Below, piece after piece: positions 1-8,231 of a DNA stretch of 54,734 bases. The notes under the pieces are model-generated. The model worked only from the letters and a program-made list of their open reading frames with translations. It searched no databases and had not been told where the DNA came from. Position 1 is the first letter of the stretch; the number at the start of each line of letters is the position of its first letter. The stretch is from Acidobacteriota bacterium (GTDB taxonomy: Bacteria > Acidobacteriota > Vicinamibacteria > Vicinamibacterales > SCN-69-37), in assembly GCA_947467605.1 (NCBI GenBank), contig CANIII010000026.1, positions 1 to 54,734 of the forward strand, written 5' to 3'. Made by a program: the position numbers and the translations under genes.

Positions 1-1268
1 CTGGCGCGCCCGGTGCACCCGGCGCGGCGGCTGCAGCGGCTGGCGGTGGTGGTCGTGGCGGACGTGGCGGCGGCGGTGGTGGCGCGGCCAACGCGAATCC
101 GTTCCAGGCCCCTGCCGCGGGTACGGCAGCCGTACCTGATCCGGCGGCACCAGTCGATCGCGCGAACGTCAACGCGGAGGCCATCGCTCCACCCGTGAAC
201 GCCAAAGGCGGTCTCTCCGCGCTCCATCACGCCGCGCGTCAGGGCTATCTCGAGACGGCGAAAGCCCTGCTCGATGGCGGCGCGACGATCGACGAGAAGA
301 CCGGCGATGGTCACACCGCGTTGCTGGTCTCGCTCATCAATGGCCAGTTCGACGTCGCGATGGAACTCGTCAAGCGCGGCGCCAATCCGAACATCGCATC
401 CGATCCGCACGGCGTGACGCCGCTCTGGGCGGCGATCAATGCCAAGTGGCAGCCGCGCACGCGTTTTCCGCAGCCGCAGGAAATGGAATTGCAGAAGGCG
501 ACCTACCTTGATGTGATGACGGCGCTGCTCGACAAGGGCGCTGACGTCAATGCGCGCATCCGCGTCCATCCCTGGTACATGGTCTACACCGACTGCGGCA
601 ACGCGAACTGCGGTTTGTCGAACGCCATGGGCGCCACAGCCTTCTGGCGCGCGGCGTACGGCACGGACGTGGACGGCATGCGTCTGCTGGTCAAGTACGG
701 CGCTGATCCCAACATCGCCACGATGGCGCCGCGTCCGCAGGCGGCGCGTGGCGGCGGCGCTGGCGGTGCGGGCGGTGGTCGTGGTGGCGCTGGCGGTGCC
801 GGTGGTGCCGGCGGCGGTGCGGCGCTGGACGAAGCCGACACGGGCGCCCGCGGTGGTGCTGATCAGTCCGGTCTGGCGCCGGTGCCGTACGGTGGCCCTG
901 GCACGTACCCGCTGCACGCGGCCGCAGGCGCCGAATACGGCGAAGGCTTCGCGGGCAACGCCCATCGCCACGCACCCGATGCCTGGCTGGCGGCGGTGAA
1001 ATATCTCGTCGAGGAGATGGGCGCGGACGTCAACGGCCGCGACGATCAGGGCTACACGCCGCTGCACCACGCCGCCGCGCGTGGCGACAACGACATGATC
1101 AAGTATCTGGTGTCGAAAGGCGCTGACCCGAAAGCTGTCGCCCGCAACGGCCGCACGACGGTCGACATGGCCAACGGCCCGGTGTCACGCATCTCGCCGT
1201 TCCCCGACACGATCAAACTGCTCGAGAGCATGGGCGCGAAGAACAACCATAAGTGCCAGAGCTGCTGA
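1..1268 (+). CDS. Ankyrin-repeat protein, 5' end outside the window
   Basis: The frame is open from base 3 to the TGA at 1266-1268, about 421 codons. A GTG at 195 could be taken as a start, but coding sequence in the same frame continues upstream (Gly/Ala-rich, then an Asn-Pro-Phe-Gln stretch), so the gene begins before the window. Ankyrin repeats are clear: GGLSALHHAARQGYLETAKAL, DGHTALLVSLINGQFDVAME, GATAFWRAAYG, and near the end QGYTPLHHAAARGDNDMIKYL, with the usual GADxN turns. Two Gly-rich low-complexity segments interrupt the repeats, one at the left edge and one around 735-830. The protein ends in a Cys-containing tail (CQSC). Ankyrin repeats bind other proteins; the partner cannot be read from the sequence. 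A strong terminator follows. Confidence 0.9.
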   Translation, partial: GAPGAPGAAAAAAGGGGRGGRGGGGGGAANANPFQAPAAGTAAVPDPAAPVDRANVNAEAIAPPVNAKGGLSALHHAARQGYLETAKALLDGGATIDEKTGDGHTALLVSLINGQFDVAMELVKRGANPNIASDPHGVTPLWAAINAKWQPRTRFPQPQEMELQKATYLDVMTALLDKGADVNARIRVHPWYMVYTDCGNANCGLSNAMGATAFWRAAYGTDVDGMRLLVKYGADPNIATMAPRPQAARGGGAGGAGGGRGGAGGAGGAGGGAALDEADTGARGGADQSGLAPVPYGGPGTYPLHAAAGAEYGEGFAGNAHRHAPDAWLAAVKYLVEEMGADVNGRDDQGYTPLHHAAARGDNDMIKYLVSKGADPKAVARNGRTTVDMANGPVSRISPFPDTIKLLESMGAKNNHKCQSC

Positions 1269-1291
1269 TTCGCGACTGATCACTGAAACAC

Positions 1292-1324
1292 AAAGGGCCG
1301 AGGCGTTTTTCGCCTCGGCCCTTT
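1292..1324 (+). terminator. Rho-independent terminator after the ankyrin gene
   Basis: A perfect 14-bp stem (AAAGGGCCGAGGCG at 1292-1305 with CGCCTCGGCCCTTT at 1311-1324) encloses a TTTTT loop. The A-tract and T-tract flanks allow it to work in both directions, so it may also end the convergent cytochrome gene. Confidence 0.9.
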
Positions 1325-1345
1325 CTATTTCGCCGTCTGTGTCTG

Positions 1346-2203
1346 CTACTTCACTCTGAACGTGCCGTCGTCGAGTCGCTCACGGTGGGCCGTGTGGCAC
1401 GTGCCGCAGAGTGTGTTCAGCGTGGTCGCTGACGCCTTGGCCGCGTCCCACTTGCCAGTGGCGCCGGCGGTTTCGATGTCGGCGACGAGCTTGGCGGCGT
1501 CGCCCGCCCAGCCTGTGGCATCGGCCGTGCCGCGCGTTTTGAAGAAGGCCTGCGTGTCTGTGAAGAACTTCTTGAGGTCGGCCGTCTTGGTTTTCACCGC
1601 GGCCGCATCGGATCCTTCTGTGGCCTGACGCAGCGCGGTGAACGTCGGGCTGACCTGCTTCATGACCTTCGAGAACTCCACTTCGGCCGGTGACATCGGC
1701 GGCGGCACTTTCTTCGCAAGATCGGTCATGGCGGCGTTGATCACGGACGTCGCAAGGATCGCCGGCTTGCCGCGATATTTCTCGACGACATCGGGGGCCA
1801 GACTCAGCGTGTAGCCCTTGAGCTTTGAGGCGACGGTCGCCGGATCAAACATCACGGCTTCGCCGATCACTGTGACGTAGCTGTTGAGGTCGAGCGTGCC
1901 CGTCATGTTCGGCGCGATCACCAGCACGTCTTTGGTGGACTTCGTCTTGTCCTGATCGACGGTGAATGCCGTGCCGTTGAGGTTCTTCTCAACGGTGGCA
2001 GTGACGGCCACGGTTTGGCCGATGTAGAGGTCAGGGTGCGATTCGAGTGACGCGGCTGTCAGTGGCACCAGCACGGGGCCGGCCGGTGCGCCGCCGCCGC
2101 GTCCTTGCGCCCGAAGCGCCATCGTCGATGTGAACACGAACACGCCAACGGTCAGTCCGAGACCGCCGCAGAAGGAGATACGCCGCCAACCGTGTAGCTG
2201 CAT
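1346..2203 (-). CDS. Secreted cytochrome c'-like protein, single haem
   Basis: 285 residues. An N-terminal hydrophobic segment (about residues 10-32, ending in ALRAQ) looks like a signal peptide, so the protein is probably periplasmic. Residues 45-150 form a beta-rich region with an OB-fold-like look (IGQTVAVTATVEKN, VTVIGEAVMF). The C-terminal part is helical and ends in CGTCHTAHR, a CxxCH haem site close to the C-terminus as in class II cytochrome c' proteins. Such proteins bind haem c and often NO or CO, or carry electrons. The combination of an N-terminal beta domain with a cytochrome c'-type helical bundle is inferred from pattern, not from an alignment. It lies 10 bp downstream of the FAD oxidoreductase on the same strand. 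Confidence 0.75.
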   Translation of the reverse strand: MQLHGWRRISFCGGLGLTVGVFVFTSTMALRAQGRGGGAPAGPVLVPLTAASLESHPDLYIGQTVAVTATVEKNLNGTAFTVDQDKTKSTKDVLVIAPNMTGTLDLNSYVTVIGEAVMFDPATVASKLKGYTLSLAPDVVEKYRGKPAILATSVINAAMTDLAKKVPPPMSPAEVEFSKVMKQVSPTFTALRQATEGSDAAAVKTKTADLKKFFTDTQAFFKTRGTADATGWAGDAAKLVADIETAGATGKWDAAKASATTLNTLCGTCHTAHRERLDDGTFRVK

Positions 2204-2213
2204 GGGCGCAATG

Positions 2214-3488
2214 CTACTGCAACCAGTCGAGCAATCGGTAGTAGGTACCGGCGAGCGGCAGGAACCACGGCCGACCGGTATAGAAGGGGATGGCCGGGAA
2301 GCGATCGTTCACAAATGGGTGATCCACGGCTTCGCCGGCGAGGCGCCGCGCGATCTGGCCACCGAGGTGGGTGGCCATCGCGATGCCGTGGCCGCAGTAG
2401 CCGCCCGCGTAGTAGAGGCCGTCGAGCAGGCCGGCGTGGGGCATCTGGTCGCGTGTAAAGGCCACGTGGCCGCCCCAGGCGTAGTCCACGCGCACGTCCG
2501 CCAGTTGTGGGAACACTTCGGTCATGCCCTGACGGAGTATCGCCGCGGCGCGTCGGGTGGTGTTCGCGTTGGGCGCCGAAAACTCCGCTCGGCCACCGAA
2601 CAGAAGCCGGTGATCGTCGGTTCGCCGGAAGTAGAACAGAAAGTTCTTCGAGTCGAACGCCATCCGGTTTCGCGGGAGCAACTCGGTCGCGCGCGCTTCG
2701 CCGAGCGGTTCGGTCGTGATGATGTAACTGCCGATCGGCACAAAGCGTCGCCGGAGCGCCGGCGTCGCGCGCCCCGTGTATCCGTTGGTCGCAATCAGCA
2801 CGTTCTTCGCCGCGACGATATTCGCGGTCGTTCGCACGACCCATTCGGCGCCGGCGTTCTTCACACTCGTGACGGCCGTGTTGGTGACGATGGCTGCGCC
2901 GACACGTCGTGCGGCTGCCGCGAGCCCATGCACATACTGCGCGGGGTTGATCGCGCGGCTCTCGGGGTCGATCAACAGCCCGTGGTAGCGATTGCTGCCG
3001 AGTTCTGCGCGCTGCTCACTCGGCGACACCAGCTCAACGCGCTGACCGAAGACGCGCGCGAGCAGTGCCTGCTCGTCGCGGAAGGCGGCGAAGTGCGACG
3101 GCTTGACCGCCGCCATGAGATGACCTGTGCGCTCGAAGCCACACTCGATACGTTCCTCCGAGACGATCGCCTCGACGTCCTCGATCGCGCGCGTCGAGAC
3201 GTCGAACAACTCGCGGGCGCGCGTCTCGCCGTGCTGTGACACCAGTGTGGCCGCGTCGACCTTGAGGCCGGTCAATACTTGTCCGCCGTTGCGCGAACTG
3301 GCGCCGCTCCCGATCTCGCCGTGCTCCACGACCACTACAGAGGCACCGCCGCGCGCCAGATGGCGCGCGGCCACCAGCCCCGTGTAGCCGGCACCGATGA
3401 TGACCACGTCTGCGCGAGAGGGCAGCGGTGTGGGGATGGATGGGGGCGTCTGCTCGAGTGTGTCGAGCCAATAGGGGTGTTCGAGCAC
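2214..3488 (-). CDS. FAD-dependent amine oxidoreductase (DAO/PuuB-like)
   Basis: 424 residues. The dinucleotide-binding motif VVIIGAGYTGLVAARHLA is near residues 29-46, followed by the acidic end of the second strand (VVVEHGEIGSGASSRNGG), the signature of the D-amino-acid oxidase / glycine oxidase family. The C-terminal YYAGGYCGHGIAMATHLGG is the second FAD-contacting motif. The layout and length match gamma-glutamylputrescine oxidase-like enzymes, which oxidise a secondary or primary amine and reduce O2, but the substrate cannot be assigned. It is divergent from the threonine aldolase-like gene with only 24 bp between the starts, so the two promoters must overlap neighbouring coding sequence. 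Confidence 0.85.
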   Translation of the reverse strand: MLEHPYWLDTLEQTPPSIPTPLPSRADVVIIGAGYTGLVAARHLARGGASVVVVEHGEIGSGASSRNGGQVLTGLKVDAATLVSQHGETRARELFDVSTRAIEDVEAIVSEERIECGFERTGHLMAAVKPSHFAAFRDEQALLARVFGQRVELVSPSEQRAELGSNRYHGLLIDPESRAINPAQYVHGLAAAARRVGAAIVTNTAVTSVKNAGAEWVVRTTANIVAAKNVLIATNGYTGRATPALRRRFVPIGSYIITTEPLGEARATELLPRNRMAFDSKNFLFYFRRTDDHRLLFGGRAEFSAPNANTTRRAAAILRQGMTEVFPQLADVRVDYAWGGHVAFTRDQMPHAGLLDGLYYAGGYCGHGIAMATHLGGQIARRLAGEAVDHPFVNDRFPAIPFYTGRPWFLPLAGTYYRLLDWLQ

Positions 3489-3512
3489 TGACAGGTATTA
3501 TCCTTCTCGGAC

Positions 3513-4526
3513 ATGAACTTTCGCTCCGACAACATCCTTGGATGCCCGCCACAGATTCTCGAAGCGATCGCGAAGGCCAATGATGCGGCCACGCATCCCT
3601 ACGGCAACGATCCGATCACGGCGCGACTGCACCCGCTCGTGTCGGACCTCTTCGAGCATGAAACGTTTGTCTTCCCGGTCTCGTCGGGCACGGCGGCCAA
3701 CGGCTTGTCGCTCGGCGCGGTGACGCCGCCCTGGGGCGCGATCTTCTGTCACTCGCTCGCGCACATCGCGCGCGAAGAGTGGTGCGCGCCGGAGTTTTTC
3801 ACGGGCGGCGCGCGTCTGGTGGGCGTCGGTGGCGACCACGCGAAGATGTCTCCCACGGCGCTCGACGAGCAAATTCGACTCGCGCGCAACGCGGCGAAGC
3901 CGGCCACACTGTCGATCACGCAAACGACCGAAGCCGGCACGGTGTATCAGATGAGCGAGGTCGCCGCGCTCGTGGAGGTGGCGCGACGCCACGCACTCTC
4001 CGTGCAGATGGACGGCGCGCGGTTCACGAACGCGCTCGCCGCGCTGGGCTGTGCGCCGGCTGACCTGTCGTGGCGCCTTGGTGTCGACGCACTCGCATTC
4101 GGCGCAACCAAGAACGGCACGCTCACCGCTGAGGCGGTGATCGTCTTCAACAAAGATCGGGCCGAGGAGGTGGCGCATCGGCGCAAGCGCGCCGGGCAGG
4201 TGTCGTCGAAAATGCGCTTTCTGTCGGCGCAGCTCGAGGCATATCTCACGGGTGACCTGTGGCTCGTCAACGCGCGCGCAGCGAATCGTGCCGCGGCTCG
4301 GCTCGGTGCCGGGTTGGTCGCGGCGGGGTTCGTACTGGCCGCGCCGGTCGATGCGAATCTGGTGTTTCCGCGATTCACCGCGGAGCGCACGGCCATGCTT
4401 CGCGCTGCGGGATTCGAGTTTCTGGATTGGCCCTGGTTGGGCGACGATGTCGTGCGGCTGGTGTGCGGGTTTTCCACGACGGATGAGGCGGTGGACCACC
4501 TCATCCGCGCGTGCGGTCAAGCCTAG
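3513..4526 (+). CDS. Low-specificity L-threonine aldolase family, PLP enzyme
   Basis: 337 residues. The N-terminus (MNFRSDNILGCPPQILEAI) and the conserved YGNDP and SGTAANGLSL segments are typical of the beta-eliminating lyase/threonine aldolase fold. The PLP-binding lysine is in FGATKNGT, about residue 200. QMDGARFTNAL carries the Asp that contacts the pyridine nitrogen. The family cleaves threonine, allo-threonine or related beta-hydroxy amino acids to glycine and an aldehyde. The stop codon abuts the stop codon of the convergent gene at 4527 with no spacer. Confidence 0.85.
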   Translation: MNFRSDNILGCPPQILEAIAKANDAATHPYGNDPITARLHPLVSDLFEHETFVFPVSSGTAANGLSLGAVTPPWGAIFCHSLAHIAREEWCAPEFFTGGARLVGVGGDHAKMSPTALDEQIRLARNAAKPATLSITQTTEAGTVYQMSEVAALVEVARRHALSVQMDGARFTNALAALGCAPADLSWRLGVDALAFGATKNGTLTAEAVIVFNKDRAEEVAHRRKRAGQVSSKMRFLSAQLEAYLTGDLWLVNARAANRAAARLGAGLVAAGFVLAAPVDANLVFPRFTAERTAMLRAAGFEFLDWPWLGDDVVRLVCGFSTTDEAVDHLIRACGQA

Positions 4527-4985
4527 CTACTTCACCTTCTTCGCCACGAAGAGTACGGCGCCGTCATTGGAATTGAAGTCCGCTGGGCGCACGGTCGAAC
4601 CGGGCGTGCCGAGCAGGCCCTGCACAATGTCGCCTTTGATTTCGATGATGCCCATTTGCTGCTTGCCGGCGTCGTTGCCCTCGAGAATCGTCAGGTCAAA
4701 CGACATCGGCTTCTTCGCCGGGTCCAGTGTGAAGGTGCCGGATTCGTCGATGGTGCCGTTGATCATCACCTGATATTTGTTGCCGTTAAACGCCAGCACG
4801 ATGTCGCCGCCCTGTTCGGCAGGGTTCTGGCCGTTCATGGACGTCACTTGCCACGCGCCCTGGATGGCGGCCTGTTCTTTGGCAGCCGCATCCTGCGCCG
4901 GTGCGGGGGTGGGCGCCGGCGTCTGGGCTGATACACCTGAGGTCAGTGCCGCGCCGAGCGCCAGCACCGTGATCCACTTCTTCAT
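4527..4985 (-). CDS. Secreted TIGR03067-like small protein
   Basis: 152 residues from the ATG at 4985. This start is chosen over one 11 codons upstream because AAGGAGA lies at the correct distance before it (4991-4997) and because MKKWITVLALGAALTSGVSAQ is a good signal peptide. After a Pro/Ala linker the protein shows IQGAWQVTSMNGQ and later TFTLDPAKKPMSFDLTILEG, resembling the TIGR03067 family of lipocalin-like secreted proteins known from Planctomycetes and Acidobacteria. Function unknown. Convergent with the threonine aldolase-like gene. Confidence 0.75.
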   Translation of the reverse strand: MKKWITVLALGAALTSGVSAQTPAPTPAPAQDAAAKEQAAIQGAWQVTSMNGQNPAEQGGDIVLAFNGNKYQVMINGTIDESGTFTLDPAKKPMSFDLTILEGNDAGKQQMGIIEIKGDIVQGLLGTPGSTVRPADFNSNDGAVLFVAKKVK

Positions 4986-5079
4986 GTTGTTCTCCTTGGG
5001 AAACGCGAATGCCTTCAAGCCTACGCGATTCGTTCGACGAGACTCGACGTGCGCGAGTTCGAACGTTTCTGGGACGAGA

Positions 5080-6873
5080 CTAGACGTCGAGCCCGATCGC
5101 TCGCATCAGCGCCAGCGCGTTGCTGTGGGTCACGACGCCCTCGCGCATCCGGTAGTCGAAAATCATCTTGCCGTCTTCGATGCGGTCTTCGAAATGGACG
5201 TTGGTCGCAAGCGCGCCGAGGGTGGGGACCACGTCAGCGAGTGCGAGATCGTGCGTCGTGACGAGGCCGAAGGCGCCATGTGCGACGAGGGAGCGGATGA
5301 TGGCTTCGGCGCCGATCTTGCGATCGTGCGAGTTCGTGCCGGCGAGCATCTCGTCGAGCAGGAACACGACGCTGGACGATGTGCGCGTCAATTCGACGAT
5401 GGCGCGGATGCGAAGGATCTCTGCGTAGAAGCGTGAGTGACCCGCCTGCAGCGAGTCTTCGATGCGCAGTGACGTGCCCAGCGTCAGCGGTGAGAGCCGG
5501 AGCGCTGTCGCTCGGACGGGTGCGCCAGCAAGACCAAGCACCACATTGACGCCGATGGCGCGCAGCAACGTGCTCTTGCCAGACATGTTTGAGCCGCTGA
5601 CGAGCAGCAGATGCGGATGATGGCCACCGAACGCGACGTCGTTACGAATAGCCGTGCCTTCCGGAATCAGCGGATGGCCGAGCCCGGCGGCCTCGAAGAG
5701 TGGTCCCGCCTCCTCGATCTCCGGGAACGGGTCGGCCGGATGTTCGTACGCGTAGGTCGCGAGCGCCGAGAACGCCTCCATTTCGCCGACGGCGTCGAGC
5801 CAGGCGGTGATCGCGGTGGCGTGCTTCGCGTGCCAGCGGTCGATCGCGGCCGCGAGGACGAACTGAATCATCAGGAGGAGTGCGATGGGCGCAAAAATCT
5901 GGTTCCGCGTTGAGTCCAGCCACGTGATGAGCCGGATCAGCTGTTGGATGCGCTGCGAGGGGGGAGTATCGTCCGCCGCCCCGGCTGGCCGCAGCGACGC
6001 TCGGAGTTCGACCAGTCTCGGGCTCGTGTAGGGGTGGGTCTCAATACGCTCGAGTACCGCCTGCAGGAGCGTCAGGTCTCTGGCTGCGTTGTCGACGTGG
6101 AGAAGCGACTCGGCGGCCGGCCGAAAGAACCGAGCGATCGTAGCGAGTTGGATGACGAGGGAGAGTACGAACAGGCGGCCATCGACCAGCCCGTTGTACG
6201 CCGCCAGGAGCAGGCCCGTGGTGCTGATCCCCAGCACCGCGAAGACGATGCCAATGCCGCGGGGGAAGCCGGCGTCGGGGCGCGACGCCCATTTCAGGAG
6301 GCCACTCGTGCGACTGCTCGCCGCCGATGCGGTGACCGCGACTGACTCGCGAAACTCGATGGCGGGTGCCAGTTCGGCGATCGCCGCCTGCCTTGCCCGA
6401 ATCTCCGCGGGTGCAGCCCCAGTGCGGAGCCAATCGGCCAAGGTCGCTTCGCCGGCCTCGGTTCGCGCCGTGTCCAGAAGTTGGAAGAGGGAGCCGGGGC
6501 CGAACAGGTCCAGGTCGGCGGCAAACAGGTTGCCTTCGAGGAAGCGCTTGCCGTCGGGCCCCGTGCCGGCCCAGGTCCCGGCGATGCGCGCGAGCCCGCG
6601 CTCATACCAGGCTTGTCGCCGACGGGCCTGTTCGGTCCGGTCGGTGAGGCGGGAGTGCCAGACGACGAGTCCCAGAAACACGGCCGCCGGCATCGCCAGC
6701 CACCATGCATCGAGCGACCCGCGAATAATCGGGGCTGCGGTGGCCACGGCTGCGGCCGCAGTCAGCAGTCGCAGATTCGAGATCCTGGCCGAGACTCGGT
6801 CGGCCGCCGTGATCTCGGCGGCCCACTGGGCCACTCGGCGTGTGTATTCGTCGTGCGGGGCAACAGAATTCAA
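5080..6873 (-). CDS. MutS-family ATPase with membrane segments
   Basis: The Walker A motif SGSNMSGKSTLL (about residue 425) with a downstream Walker B-like VVFLLDEMLAGTN and VTTHDLAL identify the MutS C-terminal ATPase. There is no N-terminal mismatch-recognition domain. Instead there are hydrophobic segments near residues 35-75 and further ones near 205-260 and 325-345. This is the 'MutS-related protein' type with about 600 residues, whose role is not established and is probably not classical mismatch repair. I prefer the TTG at 6873 (GTGAGG just upstream; the protein then starts like its relatives) over ATG at 6918 or 6954, because the latter two run into the start of the divergent citrate synthase gene. 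Confidence 0.8.
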   Translation of the reverse strand: MNSVAPHDEYTRRVAQWAAEITAADRVSARISNLRLLTAAAAVATAAPIIRGSLDAWWLAMPAAVFLGLVVWHSRLTDRTEQARRRQAWYERGLARIAGTWAGTGPDGKRFLEGNLFAADLDLFGPGSLFQLLDTARTEAGEATLADWLRTGAAPAEIRARQAAIAELAPAIEFRESVAVTASAASSRTSGLLKWASRPDAGFPRGIGIVFAVLGISTTGLLLAAYNGLVDGRLFVLSLVIQLATIARFFRPAAESLLHVDNAARDLTLLQAVLERIETHPYTSPRLVELRASLRPAGAADDTPPSQRIQQLIRLITWLDSTRNQIFAPIALLLMIQFVLAAAIDRWHAKHATAITAWLDAVGEMEAFSALATYAYEHPADPFPEIEEAGPLFEAAGLGHPLIPEGTAIRNDVAFGGHHPHLLLVSGSNMSGKSTLLRAIGVNVVLGLAGAPVRATALRLSPLTLGTSLRIEDSLQAGHSRFYAEILRIRAIVELTRTSSSVVFLLDEMLAGTNSHDRKIGAEAIIRSLVAHGAFGLVTTHDLALADVVPTLGALATNVHFEDRIEDGKMIFDYRMREGVVTHSNALALMRAIGLDV

Positions 6874-6916
6874 TCGGGCCTCACATGCAGTGTAGAGGTT
6901 TGGATAACATAGAGTC

Positions 6917-8215
6917 ATGTCCTCGCCGACGACGCCCGCCGCAACCACCGCCACCCTCGATTACAACGGCAAGTCTCTGTCACTTCCCGTGATTACCGGC
7001 TCGGAAGGTGAAGTCGGCATCGACATCTCGCAACTGCGCGCCAAGACCGGCGCCATCACGGTGGACCCGGGCTTCGGCAACACGGGCGCCTGCAGGAGCA
7101 GCATCACGTTCATCGACGGCGAGCGCGGCATCCTGCAGTATCGCGGCTACCCGATCGAAGAACTGGCGGAGAAGAGCAGCTTCCTCGAAGTGGCGTGGCT
7201 CCTCATCAACGGCGAACTGCCGTCGGCCAAGCAGCTCACCGAGTTCGAGCAGTTGATCAGCATCCACACGATGGTGCATCAGGACTTCAACCGCTTCTTC
7301 GAAGGTTTCCCGAAGGACGCGCACCCGATGCCGGTCTGTGCCGCCGCCGTCGGCGCGCTGGCGACCTTCTACCAGCAGCCCGAAACCGAGCAGAACCTGC
7401 GCGAGTCGGTCATTCGCCTCATCGCGAAGATGCCGACGATCGCCTCCTACTCCTACAAGCACTCGATCGGTCAGCCGTCGATGTATCCGCAGAACAAGCT
7501 CGACTACTCGTCGAACTTCCTGCACATGATGTTTGCGACGCCCTGCGAAGACTACGTGGTCAACCCCGTGCTCGCGAAGGCCGTCGACATGCTGCTGATC
7601 CTGCATGCGGATCACGAGCAGAACTGCTCCACGAGCACGGTGCGCGTGGTCGGCAGCTCGCGCGCCAACCTCTTTGCCAGCATTTCGGCCGGCATCAGCG
7701 CGCTGTGGGGCCCGCTCCACGGTGGCGCAAACCAGCAGGTGATCGAAATGCTCGACGCCATCGAAGCGGAGGGCGGCGACGTACAGAAGTTCGTCAACAA
7801 GGCGAAGGACAAGAAAGACAACAGCCGCCTGATGGGCTTTGGCCACCGCGTCTACAAGAACTTCGACCCGCGCGCGGTCATCCTCAAAAAGTCGTGCATG
7901 GACGTGCTCAACACGCTCGGCATCAAGAGCCGCCAGCTCGACATCGCGATGCAGCTCGAAGACATCGCCCTGAAGGACGACTACTTCATCAGCCACAAGC
8001 TGTATCCGAACGTCGACTTCTACAGCGGCATCATCTACAAGGCGCTCAACATTCCGGTCAACATGTTCACGGTGATGTTCACGCTCGGCCGCATGCCGGG
8101 CTGGATCGCGCAGTGGCTCGAGATGCACAAGGATCCCGATACGCGCATCGTGCGCCCGCGCCAGATCTACACGGGCGCGACCAAGCGGCCGTACATCCCG
8201 ATGAATCAGCGGTAA
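6917..8215 (+). CDS. gltA: Citrate synthase
   Basis: 432 residues, the normal length of the type II hexameric bacterial enzyme. It condenses acetyl-CoA with oxaloacetate to citrate as the first step of the TCA cycle. Diagnostic segments are HADHEQNCSTSTVR and GPLHGGANQQV (active-site His), GFGHRVYKNFDPRA (second active-site His) and the catalytic Asp region near VDFYSG. The N-terminus has the typical beta-rich domain (ITVDPGFGNTGACRSSITFI). It is followed after 16 bp by malic enzyme, so carbon entry into and out of the TCA cycle is co-located. Confidence 0.97.
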   Translation: MSSPTTPAATTATLDYNGKSLSLPVITGSEGEVGIDISQLRAKTGAITVDPGFGNTGACRSSITFIDGERGILQYRGYPIEELAEKSSFLEVAWLLINGELPSAKQLTEFEQLISIHTMVHQDFNRFFEGFPKDAHPMPVCAAAVGALATFYQQPETEQNLRESVIRLIAKMPTIASYSYKHSIGQPSMYPQNKLDYSSNFLHMMFATPCEDYVVNPVLAKAVDMLLILHADHEQNCSTSTVRVVGSSRANLFASISAGISALWGPLHGGANQQVIEMLDAIEAEGGDVQKFVNKAKDKKDNSRLMGFGHRVYKNFDPRAVILKKSCMDVLNTLGIKSRQLDIAMQLEDIALKDDYFISHKLYPNVDFYSGIIYKALNIPVNMFTVMFTLGRMPGWIAQWLEMHKDPDTRIVRPRQIYTGATKRPYIPMNQR

Positions 8216-8231
8216 CGATTCGGAGCACATC

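Noticed and set aside
2130..3239. 369-codon plus-strand frame
   Set aside because: It is a shadow of the FAD oxidoreductase on the other strand, without any recognisable domain.
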